A DNA stretch of 64,000 nt from the NCBI RefSeq assembly GCF_030409635.1, contig NZ_JAUFQF010000004.1, positions 2,204,241 through 2,268,240 on the forward strand, given 5' to 3'. Below are positions 29,761-38,538 of the stretch, one piece after another (within the stretch, counting starts at the first letter, position 1; each line of letters begins with the position of its first letter). Below the pieces are notes generated by a model. It saw only the letters and a program-made list of their open reading frames with translations. It did not search any database and was not told the origin of the DNA. The DNA is from Vibrio agarivorans (lineage in GTDB: Bacteria; Pseudomonadota; Gammaproteobacteria; Enterobacterales; Vibrionaceae). The translations under genes and the position numbers were made by a program.

Positions 29761-30126
29761 TTGCCATCTGTAACAGCGCTTCCAGAATTTGAGCAAAAAC
29801 GCCGTCATTTTCGCCTGCGCTACCCAAAACGCGCGAGACCTGTGATTCGTTTGGATGATCAGCACTTTCATGTCAACGAGCTTTCGGAAGGGGGAGTGCG
29901 TGTTGAAATGCGTCACCCCGAAGTGTATTTACCGGGTATTATGGTGACAGGACGTATCGCGCTAAAAGGCGGGCATTCTTTAGATCTAGAGGGCCAAGTG
30001 CTGCGAGTCGAAGGGAATGAATTGATTGTTGAACTGTTTACTGGGCCAAGCTTCAAAGACATGATGCATCAGCAAGGATTTGTCAGACGTCACTATCCAT
30101 TGTATTTCACGAATGGAACCGAATAA
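29761..30126 (+). CDS. PilZ domain protein
   Basis: 121-aa single-domain PilZ protein, a cyclic di-GMP receptor. The RxxxR motif is RRHFRLRYPKRARP and the second motif is NELSEGGVRVEM. TTG start at 29761 with GGAG upstream. Confidence 0.88.
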   Translation: MPSVTALPEFEQKRRHFRLRYPKRARPVIRLDDQHFHVNELSEGGVRVEMRHPEVYLPGIMVTGRIALKGGHSLDLEGQVLRVEGNELIVELFTGPSFKDMMHQQGFVRRHYPLYFTNGTE

Positions 30127-30127
30127 A

Positions 30128-30151
30128 AAGCCCTCCGCAATGGGAGGGCTT
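30128..30151. terminator. bidirectional terminator between pilZ-type gene and folD
   Basis: AAGCCCTCC (30128-30136) / GGAGGGCTT (30143-30151) perfect stem between convergent genes, preceded by an A run on the plus strand. Confidence 0.8.
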
Positions 30152-30172
30152 AATTATCTTCAGCAACGGTGA

Positions 30173-31030
30173 TTATTTGGTATGAAACTGCTCACAAGCA
30201 ATCATCGTATTTTCAATTAGGCTTGCTACGGTCATTGGGCCAACGCCTCCAGGTACTGGCGTTATGAAGCTCGCGTTCTCTTTTGCTACGTTATATTCGA
30301 CATCGCCGACTAACTTACCGCTATCAAGACGATTAATACCAACATCGATTACAACAGCGCCTTTCTTAATCCATGCACCTGGAATGAAGTTAGGTTTACC
30401 GACAGCGACGACAACAATATCGGCTTGGCGTACATGCCCTTCAAGATCTTTGGTGAAGCGATGACATGTGGTTGTTGTACAACCCGCGAGCAGCAATTCC
30501 AATGTCATTGGGCGACCAACAATGTTTGAAGCACCAACCACAACGGCATGTTTGCCGCGAGTTTCGATGTTGTAGCGCTCTAGCAAGGTAATGATGCCTT
30601 TCGGTGTACAAGAGCGTAATTTAGGAATACGTTGCGCAAGACGACCAACATTATATGGGTGGAAGCCATCAACATCTTTTTCTGGAGTGATACTCTCAAG
30701 CACTTTAGTGTCATCAATACCCGCTGGTAATGGCAATTGAACCAAGATGCCGTCAATCTCAGGGTCATTGTTTAATTCTTCCACCAGTGACAGCAACTCT
30801 TCTTCTGAAGTCGTTGCGGGTAAGTCAAAAGATTTAGAAACAAAACCGACTTCTTCACACGCACGGCGCTTACTGCCCACATAAACTTGCGAAGCAGGAT
30901 CTTCACCTACCAACACAACAGCTAACCCAGGAGCACGTAAACCAGCATCCAGTCGAGCCTTCACACGAGCCCCAACTTCTGAACGAACAGTTTGAGAAAT
31001 CAGCTTTCCATCAATATTTTGAGCAGACAT
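30173..31030 (-). CDS. folD: methylene-THF dehydrogenase / methenyl-THF cyclohydrolase
   Basis: 285-aa bifunctional enzyme of one-carbon metabolism (NADP-dependent). Catalytic Tyr/Lys region [16 protein letters not shown], the signature [13 protein letters not shown]-site [11 protein letters not shown] and the C-terminal [13 protein letters not shown] use the ATG at 31030 (MSAQNIDGK), preceded by AGGA; an upstream extension to 31129 is not conserved. Confidence 0.97.
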   Translation of the reverse strand: MSAQNIDGKLISQTVRSEVGARVKARLDAGLRAPGLAVVLVGEDPASQVYVGSKRRACEEVGFVSKSFDLPATTSEEELLSLVEELNNDPEIDGILVQLPLPAGIDDTKVLESITPEKDVDGFHPYNVGRLAQRIPKLRSCTPKGIITLLERYNIETRGKHAVVVGASNIVGRPMTLELLLAGCTTTTCHRFTKDLEGHVRQADIVVVAVGKPNFIPGAWIKKGAVVIDVGINRLDSGKLVGDVEYNVAKENASFITPVPGGVGPMTVASLIENTMIACEQFHTK

Positions 31031-31188
31031 GACATTCCTTTCGATTTTATGGTCATATATCGGCAAGTATTGTCGCAGATCTAATTGATAACATCTATAG
31101 GCAAACGTTTGCGTTGTGTTAAAAACCAACAGTTAGACAATTCGTGATTTAAAATTAAGCACTTGATTAGTAAAGTTGAATAAACCCG

Positions 31189-31216
31189 TTGATTTACACG
31201 ATTCTCGCCTTATACT
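31189..31216 (+). promoter_or_regulatory. promoter of tRNA-Arg
   Basis: -35 TTGATT (31189-31194), 16-bp spacer, -10 TATACT (31211-31216), 13 bp before the tRNA 5' end. Confidence 0.7.
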
Positions 31217-31229
31217 ACATCCCTGTAGC

Positions 31230-31306
31230 GCGCCCTTAGCTCAGCTGGATAGAGCACGTCCCTTCTAAGGATGTGGTCGTAGGTTCGAATCCTACAGGGC
31301 GTGCCA
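31230..31306 (+). tRNA. tRNA-Arg (anticodon UCU)
   Basis: 77-nt cloverleaf with encoded CCA: acceptor GCGCCCT/AGGGCGT, D-loop AGCTCAGCTGGATAGAGC, anticodon loop CTTCTAA giving UCU, T-arm GGTTCGAATCC. Resembles the E. coli argU product. Its 3' end faces the accessory region, and tRNA-Arg genes are common integration targets. Confidence 0.97.
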
Positions 31307-31315
31307 TTTATTTCG

Positions 31316-31350
31316 GGGGTTAGCAGGTTAGTACTTGCTAACCCCTTTTT
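31316..31350 (+). terminator. terminator after tRNA-Arg
   Basis: GGGGTTAGCA (31316-31325) / TGCTAACCCC (31336-31345), followed by TTTTT. Confidence 0.88.
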
Positions 31351-31470
31351 GTTTTCTGCCATTTCTAGTCAAGTAACTAGTCAAGTAAGCGTGTTGCTTA
31401 ATGTAATTAGTTGAAAGCCCTTTTCAATCTGCATTCTGAATACAGCGTACCGCTTTCAGTGTTTATGACC

Positions 31471-32616
31471 CTAGGCTTTGCCTTCTAGTTCTTTCATCAA
31501 CATGCTAATTCTTTGTCGGGATAGATCCAGTTTCCTAGCTATTTCTGATTGATTCACCTTTCCTGTTTGTTCTCTCTGCTGCTTAGCTAGCCGCTGTATG
31601 CTTTCCCTAAGCTCCACATTAGCGTTTTTACCTTTTGTCGGACCGCTAGTAGACGTAGCGCTCTGAATCGTCTTAAAAGCTTCATACCTGCGTAGAACAT
31701 TCAGTAGTGTTGAGAGTAACTCTTGTTCTGATGACTTCTTTAGCCACAGTTCAACGTCTTTATATGCCCAGACTGTGGCCTCTGTTGAATCTAAAGTATC
31801 TATGATTTTGATGATCCACACCTTCAAATCGGAAACAGTTTTATTTTCAAGTGTTGGAGCTAGTTTGCTTGCTGTTATAGGGTAGATTTTTTTGACTGTT
31901 TGGATAGTTGAAGCAATTGTCTTATCGAAAGGGTTGTCAGAAAGAGTGTGACTGACTATCGGTATTTGAATGTTAGGAGCGAAGCTCGCTGTCCAACTGT
32001 AAAGGTTGTGCGCTAATCTGCCGCCTTTCAAATATCCCTTTTGGTAATAGTCATACTTTTCCAGGGTACTTTCATCATCGCATAGCGTTTTTATTGCTGT
32101 AAAAAGCTGATTCTTCGCCTGTTTGTGAATCGCATGATTTCGGGTGCTATGGTGATCTTTACAGTAGTAATCTGATGAAAACGTACGTTTCCAGCACAGA
32201 GCACAGAAGGGGATTGAATTTTTTGTTGATGAAGAACGTCTTTCATATGTACGTCCTTTTGCAAACGATAGTTCTTGTTCTAGTGTGTCAACATAATCAA
32301 TCACATCAATTGGATATGACATTAAATTTGAAAGCTGGAAACGCTGAAGTTGTTCAATGGTATTGTTCAATCCGCGGCAAGCATAGATCAACTCTAGAAC
32401 AGAAGACGGTGATGATTTTTCATACTTTTTCGAAAAAGTCATTTCACAGGCCAGCACTGACGATATCTTTAGGTTTAGCTTTATATCCTTATATGCCTCG
32501 CCAATAAAAATGTTTTTTACCCCTTTCGCTTTGACTATACGCCTTCCTTCTAACTTCGCACGAACTTCAAGCTGGTCTATCGCTATTTTCATTTCTTTAC
32601 GTAATTCATTACCCAC
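31471..32616 (-). CDS. island protein with Cys/His cluster and C-terminal HTH
   Basis: 381-aa protein of unknown family. A CALC-x9-YYCKDHH cluster near residue 140 could bind zinc, and the C-terminus has a helix-turn-helix (NQSEIARKLDLSRQRISMLM, residues about 352-372), so DNA binding is likely. Divergent from the AlpA-like gene. Possibly a regulator or replication-control protein of the integrated element; no closer assignment. Confidence 0.75.
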   Translation of the reverse strand: MGNELRKEMKIAIDQLEVRAKLEGRRIVKAKGVKNIFIGEAYKDIKLNLKISSVLACEMTFSKKYEKSSPSSVLELIYACRGLNNTIEQLQRFQLSNLMSYPIDVIDYVDTLEQELSFAKGRTYERRSSSTKNSIPFCALCWKRTFSSDYYCKDHHSTRNHAIHKQAKNQLFTAIKTLCDDESTLEKYDYYQKGYLKGGRLAHNLYSWTASFAPNIQIPIVSHTLSDNPFDKTIASTIQTVKKIYPITASKLAPTLENKTVSDLKVWIIKIIDTLDSTEATVWAYKDVELWLKKSSEQELLSTLLNVLRRYEAFKTIQSATSTSGPTKGKNANVELRESIQRLAKQQREQTGKVNQSEIARKLDLSRQRISMLMKELEGKA

Positions 32617-32724
32617 AGTTTCATCTCGTCTGTCAATAGGGTTTAAGGTAATTATGATTCTTATGTCATTACAACGGATTACTTACTATAGCGTCAAGTT
32701 CAAAAACAAAATAAGAAGAAGAAA

Positions 32725-32913
32725 ATGGAAGATAAATTTTTAAGACAAAAAGAAGTGGCGCAAATTCTAGGTGTGACGACTACGACACTCTGGCGCTGGA
32801 GAAAGTCGGGCATTATCACACAACCGATCCAATTGTCTGATCAGGTGGTTGGTTGGAGAGCTAGCACTATTGAGCAGTGGTTAGAAGCAAAAACGAGGGA
32901 GGGTGAGTCATGA
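32725..32913 (+). CDS. AlpA-like / MerR-type HTH regulator
   Basis: 62-aa DNA-binding protein: FLRQKEVAQILGVTTTTLWRWRKSG is a winged-helix motif of the AlpA/excisionase family. Such proteins regulate integrase or excision in P4-like elements. Preceded by an A/G-rich ribosome-binding region. Heads the plus-strand module that leads to the helicase gene. Confidence 0.85.
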   Translation: MEDKFLRQKEVAQILGVTTTTLWRWRKSGIITQPIQLSDQVVGWRASTIEQWLEAKTREGES

Positions 32914-32999
32914 AGCTTACTAACTCACGGACTTACTTACGTACATACGAACTTACTAACGAGCATTTAACTCATTTCGGAGGAGCTATCTATGACTGA
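32910..32999 (+). CDS. possible 29-aa leader ORF coupled to the AlpA-like gene
   Basis: ATG overlaps the preceding stop as ATGA, and the frame (MKLTNSRTYLRTYELTNEHL...) ends inside the first codons of the next gene. It coincides with three CTTACTAAC-type repeats, so the frame may be a by-product of those repeats. Weak. Confidence 0.25.
   Translation: MKLTNSRTYLRTYELTNEHLTHFGGAIYD
32916..32960 (+). repeat. short direct repeats upstream of KfrA-like gene
   Basis: CTTACTAAC at 32916-32924 and 32952-32960, with CTTACTTAC at 32932-32940 between them. Possible operator or small iteron set for the KfrA-like protein or the helicase. Confidence 0.5.
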
Positions 33000-33732
33000 T
33001 TACATGAAAGCAGCTTATAACAAGGCGATGGAATCCGCTGGTTATGACACCGAACTAGGTTGCAAATATGAAGATTATCTAGATGCAATCCAGTTAGCAG
33101 AGTCGAACGGAAAACCAATTAAAAACCCATCACAACTGCAAAATGCAGCGGGAGGGAAGTACGCTAAAGCACGAGTTGCTTATACGTCTATAACGTCAGC
33201 GCAACCTGAAAAAGTATTGGTTAGAAATGCGCCCGATTGGTTTGTCAAACCTTTGAAAGAAGCAATTCAACTTGACATAGAGAGGCTGTGGGTTGAAGTA
33301 GACAAAGATATTTATGCAATTGTAAATAGTCAAACCCAATCAGCACACTCTGAGCTAGCGAAATGTTCTGAACAGTTATTAGAATCAGACTTGGTGATTG
33401 ATCGTTTACAGGTCGAGTTAGAAGAGTTAAACGATTTAAGCCTTTCCTACAAGCAACTAAATTGTGAGTATGATGAGCTTAAAATCCAACATGACAAACG
33501 TCTAGAGCAATTAGCTGAGCAACAAAAAAAGTTGGATCTTAACGCTGGTCTAGAGAGACAGGTCACTACATTAGAGGTGAAGAGAGATAGCTTGAAAGAG
33601 TGCAATAACGCTCTTGAAAAGCAACTCAATGGCCTGAATCAGACCATTGAAACTCTACTTGTTAGGAATGGCTATCTCGAGGGTAGAATTGAGAAAATCA
33701 CAACTAAACCATCCCCACATAGTAGCTCATAA
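32992..33732 (+). CDS. KfrA-like coiled-coil DNA-binding protein
   Basis: 246 aa. The N-terminal 90 residues (YEDYLDAIQLAESNGKPIKNPSQLQNAAGGKY) fit the KfrA_N DNA-binding domain, followed by a long coiled coil (about 110-230, many Leu heptads). KfrA proteins are plasmid autorepressors that help stabilise plasmids. GGAGGAGC ribosome-binding site before ATG 32992. Supports a plasmid-like origin for this module. Confidence 0.7.
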   Translation: MTDYMKAAYNKAMESAGYDTELGCKYEDYLDAIQLAESNGKPIKNPSQLQNAAGGKYAKARVAYTSITSAQPEKVLVRNAPDWFVKPLKEAIQLDIERLWVEVDKDIYAIVNSQTQSAHSELAKCSEQLLESDLVIDRLQVELEELNDLSLSYKQLNCEYDELKIQHDKRLEQLAEQQKKLDLNAGLERQVTTLEVKRDSLKECNNALEKQLNGLNQTIETLLVRNGYLEGRIEKITTKPSPHSSS

Positions 33733-33741
33733 GTTGAACTT

Positions 33742-33822
33742 CAGGCATTTATGCCTGACTGACCAGAAAAGTGCATTTTGTCCCTGTTACTTATATATAT
33801 CACAGTCGAATTGCACTTTTCT
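33742..33822. repeat. inverted repeats upstream of replication-helicase gene
   Basis: A perfect hairpin CAGGCAT/ATGCCTG (33742-33757) and a wide inverted repeat AGAAAAGTGCA (33765-33775) / TGCACTTTTCT (33812-33822) with a 36-bp AT-rich centre. Could be an operator or part of a replication origin. Confidence 0.55.
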
Positions 33823-33856
33823 CCCTCAATAAAAACAATAATAAAGAGAATAAAAA

Positions 33857-36274
33857 ATGACAATTTTAGCACCAGATTTCCCTTTTGCGCATCGCGTAGT
33901 GAATGAGAGTCAATCAAGACGAGTATTAGTTTTAGCGTCTCCAAATCTAGAGTACAAAACTGAATTTGATACCGTTGTTATGCCACTCGAAGACGATGTA
34001 TCAGATGTTAACGAGATTTGTAGTTATTATCGCAACGCACAGCAGGCAGTAACCCTTGTTGTAGATACAAGAAATGACCGTAAAAATGCTATCGCAGCAT
34101 TAAGGGGTAATTTATTTCATAATCGTGTAAAAGTGATTGATATAGCCAACGATGAGGTTTTTCCACCCGTAGGAAAAGATCGGCTAGCTTATCTATTTCG
34201 GTCATTTGAGCTAACCAGAAATGGCACATTTTTGATTTATGCGGCTAGGGAGGCAGTAAAGAAAATCCCGATAGTTTATAGCTCATCAGAAAACCTTGTG
34301 GATGAATACGTATCAGATGAAACGTTACGCAATCCTATGATAAGAGCAATAGAAAGAAGGATTTCACAAATAGAAAAAATGGTTCAGCAAGACTTCGTAC
34401 ATGAGACAGAAATTAACAATGAAATGAAAGTGAGTAGCTTAGACTTGCTCTCGGAGCAACTGAGTCAACTAAGCACTGTCGCTGTCTATGCTGCAACTGG
34501 CACTGGAAAAACAGAAAAAATAATTTCGCCAATGGCGAAGCAGGCATCATCAACCAATAGAGTTGTATACATCTCGAATTTGATTGCTTTGGTTGATCAG
34601 TTTTGTGACAAGACTGGGGCAGTCTCGTACCAAAATGAGAACCGAAAATATCTTAGAGAAGCCAATGCTACTGCTGTCGTCATAAACAGCATCTGGAAAC
34701 CACATCTTTTGTGCCAGATCTATGATGCAGAAGTTATCATTATCGATGAATTTGAAAAAGTGTTTAAAACGGTAGTATGCAGTGAAAACTCTAAAACGAT
34801 GCAAGCTGACAAAGTTTTTGAAGCGCTGTGTTTAATCATAAAACATGCCCCTCGTGTTTTAGTTGCTGACGCAGATCTTACTGACATTTCGTTGGGATTC
34901 TTACGAACACTGAGAGGTGACCTAACTCTTGTTGATTGTAGTAAAAACCCGTATCTCGGTATGCAGGCTACGATTCAAGATAAGAACACATTTCTACAAA
35001 ACCCTGAGACATTAAAGAAGGCTTTACTTACTAATAAAGTAATTCTCTTCGATAGCCTAAAAACCCTGAAGGAATCTGTTGTAGCCTTGGGATATGTAAA
35101 TAGTGACGGGCTTGATTGCGAGAGCGTTGCACGAGAGCATGGAGTGTTAGTTATTCATGCAGATAACAAAGAGATGGATGCTCAAGCGGCATTCCTAGCA
35201 AACCCAAATGATGAGATAGGCAGTTACAACGCAATTATCGCATCTCCTTGCCTCGGCGCTGGGTTCTCTATCATAAAGTCTTATACAGACCAGGTTTGTA
35301 TCGTGTGCGACGGAACCTATATACCTCGCGAGTTAGTTAACTTTGCTCGTCGCTTCAGATTGGCATCAAAATTATTGTTTGCTGTGAAAGATGTCATCTC
35401 CTACTCAAATGACGGTGAGTACATCGACTCCGACTTTTTAGCAGCTTCAAATGACAAGCAAAGACAAAGGCAAAAATTTGAACAGCAAAAACAAAAATTG
35501 AATGAGTTACTACCAATTTCTTTGTTGTTTACGTTGAAAAAATTGGGTTTCGAAGTGGCATGCATTACTAGAGATGAGCAACAGCGGAAATCAGCAAATC
35601 ATGATGTTTTAAAGAGAAAAAGAGAAAAAAATAGAAGGGAAATAATAGCTGTTACTAACGCAAGAGATCTTACTTCCGAAACGGCGACCTCACTATTGAT
35701 GTACAGTCAAAGAACATCACAAGATCTAGCATCTTTAGAGCGTTTTGACATTAAACGATTCTACAGTCTACCAAAAGTGGTTGAAAAAGATGTTGTTTTT
35801 CATCGGCAGTTTGATCGAGTATTGTTTGCACACTTACCATTTGTCTTAAGTGATGAACGGTTGAAGAGACAAGAAAACTATTCACCAGAAACCCAACGTG
35901 TAGCGTCGTTAATCTGTTCAGTGCTGTTTCAATACTATGAATTTAATGATAAAAAATCCAAGCTCTTTTTGAACTATGACGAGAGGGTTAGACTTGTTAA
36001 TGCGTTGCATCAGAATGAGAAAATACTAAATTCATACTTTCCTGATTACTTTAAGCTCAGAAGGGTTGAAACCCCCTCTCAAGCTACGCGATATCTTAAT
36101 TCGCTAATATCAAAACTTGGATTTGAAATCGGTAGGAACAGTCCACGGCTTCAGAAAGCAAGAATATCTATGACTCACTATGCAAGAATGTATAAAGCTT
36201 ACCTTGTAGGATGTAATCCTCCTCTAAAAAACGGGACGATCTACACAAGAGTTTCAAGCTCTAGCTTGAGTTAG
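33857..36274 (+). CDS. plasmid-replication-type superfamily 2 helicase
   Basis: 805-aa AT-rich gene. Walker A AATGTGKTEK (about 213-221), Walker B IIIDEFEKV (about 294), a later VADADLTD motif, then ASPCLGAGFSI and the arginine-rich FARRFRLA motif. This arrangement resembles origin-binding helicases of the Herpes_ori_bp/CyRepA1 plasmid-replication type. With AlpA- and KfrA-like genes in front, it points to an integrated replicon or satellite element. Helicase call is firm; replication role is inference. Confidence 0.78.
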   Translation: MTILAPDFPFAHRVVNESQSRRVLVLASPNLEYKTEFDTVVMPLEDDVSDVNEICSYYRNAQQAVTLVVDTRNDRKNAIAALRGNLFHNRVKVIDIANDEVFPPVGKDRLAYLFRSFELTRNGTFLIYAAREAVKKIPIVYSSSENLVDEYVSDETLRNPMIRAIERRISQIEKMVQQDFVHETEINNEMKVSSLDLLSEQLSQLSTVAVYAATGTGKTEKIISPMAKQASSTNRVVYISNLIALVDQFCDKTGAVSYQNENRKYLREANATAVVINSIWKPHLLCQIYDAEVIIIDEFEKVFKTVVCSENSKTMQADKVFEALCLIIKHAPRVLVADADLTDISLGFLRTLRGDLTLVDCSKNPYLGMQATIQDKNTFLQNPETLKKALLTNKVILFDSLKTLKESVVALGYVNSDGLDCESVAREHGVLVIHADNKEMDAQAAFLANPNDEIGSYNAIIASPCLGAGFSIIKSYTDQVCIVCDGTYIPRELVNFARRFRLASKLLFAVKDVISYSNDGEYIDSDFLAASNDKQRQRQKFEQQKQKLNELLPISLLFTLKKLGFEVACITRDEQQRKSANHDVLKRKREKNRREIIAVTNARDLTSETATSLLMYSQRTSQDLASLERFDIKRFYSLPKVVEKDVVFHRQFDRVLFAHLPFVLSDERLKRQENYSPETQRVASLICSVLFQYYEFNDKKSKLFLNYDERVRLVNALHQNEKILNSYFPDYFKLRRVETPSQATRYLNSLISKLGFEIGRNSPRLQKARISMTHYARMYKAYLVGCNPPLKNGTIYTRVSSSSLS

Positions 36275-36310
36275 TGCAAAAAATGACAGAATTTGATATG
36301 GAAAGTTCGT

Positions 36311-36336
36311 AGGCTCCAAAGTGGGGCCTTTTTATT
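36311..36336 (+). terminator. terminator after helicase gene
   Basis: AGGCTCC (36311-36317) / GGGGCCT (36323-36329) stem, then TTTTTATTTT. Confidence 0.7.
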
Positions 36337-36651
36337 TTATGTGGCAATTATCAAGAAGTTAATTGCCACATGCTGGGTTTTACTTTCTTTGTAGCGGAAC
36401 GTCACCGCACTCTCATCCACCTTGATGATATCGTTATCGGGTAACACGCCTCGATAGAGGTAACGAGAAAGGTATTCCAGTGCATGCTTCCCCCGACCAA
36501 CACAGCGGCAATCGACTATCCATTGGCTTGGTATCTGCGTTGGTAGCCATAACTGAGGATGCTCATGGATAGTGGCCAGCAGTCTTGCCCGCCATACCTT
36601 AGCCAATGCGAAAGTCAATTGGGTTGCTGTGTTGTCTTGTAATCCACTATG
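36337..36651 (-). pseudogene. IS91-family transposase fragment
   Basis: The frame reads HSGLQDNTATQLTFALAKVW ... VGRGKHALEYLSRYLYRGVL ... FRYKESKTQ, matching an internal part of IS91-type (Y1/HUH) transposases. It is about 104 codons of a protein that is normally about 300-400 aa, has a stop just before it, and lacks the catalytic tyrosine segment, so it is a remnant. Confidence 0.8.
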
Positions 36652-36692
36652 CTATACATTCCCTAATGTCATCAAGTGCTGAGAGGTGAAGA

Positions 36693-36935
36693 ATGAGTAA
36701 AATACGACCATCACAAAAAGAACTTCTTGAGGGAATGACTTCTTCTACTGTACACGCTGATGAATTTGCACATGTAACACCAATAGAGCTAGGGCTAGGG
36801 CAAAATGATGCTCTTACGGAAGAAGATAAAATTAGGCTGGTTTACTCTCGGTTTTTCGACATCAAAGAAGATGACTTAATGGAAGGCGATAAGTTTTTCA
36901 CTGAATTAGATTTGGGCAAATATGATGAAGCTTAG
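36693..36935 (+). CDS. hypothetical acidic small protein
   Basis: 80 aa, MSKIRPSQKELLEGMTSSTV... ending ELDLGKYDEA. No family recognised. Good ribosome-binding site GAGAGGTGAAGA before ATG. The downstream gene lies in the same frame only five codons beyond the TAG, so these may be two halves of one former gene, or a tight two-gene operon. Confidence 0.6.
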   Translation: MSKIRPSQKELLEGMTSSTVHADEFAHVTPIELGLGQNDALTEEDKIRLVYSRFFDIKEDDLMEGDKFFTELDLGKYDEA

Positions 36936-36950
36936 CTCGCAGATATCATA

Positions 36951-37277
36951 ATGTGTGAAATATACCTACTGACCTGTATTAGCCAACTTGAGAAACACGC
37001 TCCTAAAAATGCTGTAGACCCACTTCTCGAATTCAAAGAATACTCGTGGAAGCCACTCAGTTCTTACGTACATGGTGGATTACATGTAATCGAAAGACAT
37101 AGTAAAGGCTATCCGTTACCCATGTTAGAGCAAGTCCTCAAAAATTCAAATGGTGTCAATGGATTGGTTGCAGTTCTCGCATCTATTTTAACTGGGCAAC
37201 CTCAGCTAACTAAAGATGTCTATGAATCGTTTAAAGCCTATTCAGACTGTTTCCAAACAAGAGTGCCATTCGAATAA
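36951..37277 (+). CDS. hypothetical protein with WKPLSSYVHGGLH motif
   Basis: 108 aa, mostly helical. The motif YSWKPLSSYVHGGLHVIERH resembles a signature in uncharacterised helical proteins of the DUF6988/HEPN-like type, but the resemblance is short. Same frame as the gene before it. A GCCCC hairpin starts at its stop codon. Confidence 0.6.
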   Translation: MCEIYLLTCISQLEKHAPKNAVDPLLEFKEYSWKPLSSYVHGGLHVIERHSKGYPLPMLEQVLKNSNGVNGLVAVLASILTGQPQLTKDVYESFKAYSDCFQTRVPFE

Positions 37278-37303
37278 TCAACACATATTTGCCCCTTTTT
37301 GTG
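37278..37303 (+). repeat. GCCCC-loop hairpin, copy 1
   Basis: CACA (37282-37285) pairs with TGTG (37300-37303) over a 14-nt loop containing TTTGCCCC. It begins at the stop codon of the preceding gene. Confidence 0.5.
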
Positions 37304-37412
37304 CCAGTAACGCTCGACCTCACAAATCAAGTTGAGGTTGTTTGACCAACTATTTCTTATCTGTGTAACGTCAATAATTAGAGACCTTTCAGCATCAAGA
37401 GATTGCGTATAG

Positions 37413-38162
37413 ATGAGTTATTTCCATTACACAAATATTGAGTCACTGTTTCACATTGTTCAAACTAGAAAAGTTTGGTTTAGTAGTCTCGCTTTTATGA
37501 ATGATGAGATGGAAGGATTTGAGTTACATCAGGTTCTCGCTGAGGTCCTTGGTCTCAAATATGAGGAAGAACAGTGTAAAAGCGCCCTCAAGCTAATCGA
37601 TGCCACTATTGATACTCACCTGAGGTATCAGATGTCTTTTAGCGCTTCAACTTTGAAAGATGATATTAGCCAATGGCGAGCTTATACAACTCTAGGCTTA
37701 GGGGTTTGCATTGAGTTTGAAGATGGATTTATCGATGCCAATGCAAGAAAAATCAATTGTGTATATGACTTTGACAGCAAGCGTAGAGCGGTTATTAAAG
37801 ATAGGAACCTCAAGGCCGACGATGAATCTTTAAACAATCTTCTATCAACGCCGAATGGCAGGGAAAAGTACGTAAAGTCGATTATCTCCGCACTAATAGG
37901 TTTTAAAAACCAGTCATTTAAACCCGAAGAAGAAGTTCGGTGGGTGCTCAGTATCGATGGTGCTAATGATAGCTCTATAAAGTATCGTCCCCACAGACTT
38001 GGCTTAACAACTTATACAGAAGTTCCAATTGATTTGTCACATATCAAGACAGTTACCATTGGTCCTCAAATGCCATCGCAGAACTTAAAAACCATTGATG
38101 ACTTTTTGATGATTCATGACTGTCCAGGAGTCGTTTCAAAGTCAAAAGTTACCTTGAGGTAG
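37413..38162 (+). CDS. DUF2971 family protein
   Basis: 249 aa. FHYTNIESLFHIVQTRKVWFSSLAFMND is the classic DUF2971 start, followed by DDISQWRAY (near the middle) and EEEVRWVL. Family function is not settled; DUF2971 genes are common in defence and mobile islands. A second DUF2971 protein lies at 44686. Confidence 0.85.
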   Translation: MSYFHYTNIESLFHIVQTRKVWFSSLAFMNDEMEGFELHQVLAEVLGLKYEEEQCKSALKLIDATIDTHLRYQMSFSASTLKDDISQWRAYTTLGLGVCIEFEDGFIDANARKINCVYDFDSKRRAVIKDRNLKADDESLNNLLSTPNGREKYVKSIISALIGFKNQSFKPEEEVRWVLSIDGANDSSIKYRPHRLGLTTYTEVPIDLSHIKTVTIGPQMPSQNLKTIDDFLMIHDCPGVVSKSKVTLR

Positions 38163-38166
38163 GGAT

Positions 38167-38196
38167 GTAACAAGAAGATGCCCCGTTCCTTGTTAC
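38167..38196 (+). repeat. GCCCC-loop hairpin, copy 2
   Basis: Perfect 8-bp stem GTAACAAG (38167-38174) / CTTGTTAC (38189-38196), 14-nt loop with GCCCC, four bases after the DUF2971 stop. Confidence 0.65.
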
Positions 38197-38538
38197 GAAT
38201 GCTGTCCCCTCTGCAGTACCCTGATCCTGTTTGCCCTACTTTTTCTTATGCCCAAGAGTGATGATTCTTTTGTAGTCATCGCAATACAAGGTACTGGCGT
38301 TATGTACAGATTATCGAGCAATGAGTGCAGAAAGACGATGAAAATGAGCGAATTAGACGTATTCAAGTCAGCTCGTTTTTTCGGCATTTGTTAGTGGTGT
38401 TTGGCGAGTTTTTCTGCGATTATTTAGATAGTTAGAGAGACTTAGTAGTGCGCGACATTTTTGACAAAAGGGGCCAGATCCCTATTAAAATGTTATAAAG
38501 CCCTGCAAGCCTCGGTGCAAAATTTAAGGACTAAATAT
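38197..38538. other. intergenic region without recognised gene
   Basis: About 340 bp between the DUF2971 and PHP-ATPase genes. Reading frames on both strands are short and match nothing I know; the plus-strand frame ending at 38393 (…FKSARFFGIC) may be a gene remnant. No repeat or tRNA seen. Confidence 0.4.

Noticed and set aside
38193..38387. 64-aa minus-strand ORF
   Set aside because: Overlaps the GCCCC hairpin, no family, no ribosome-binding site.
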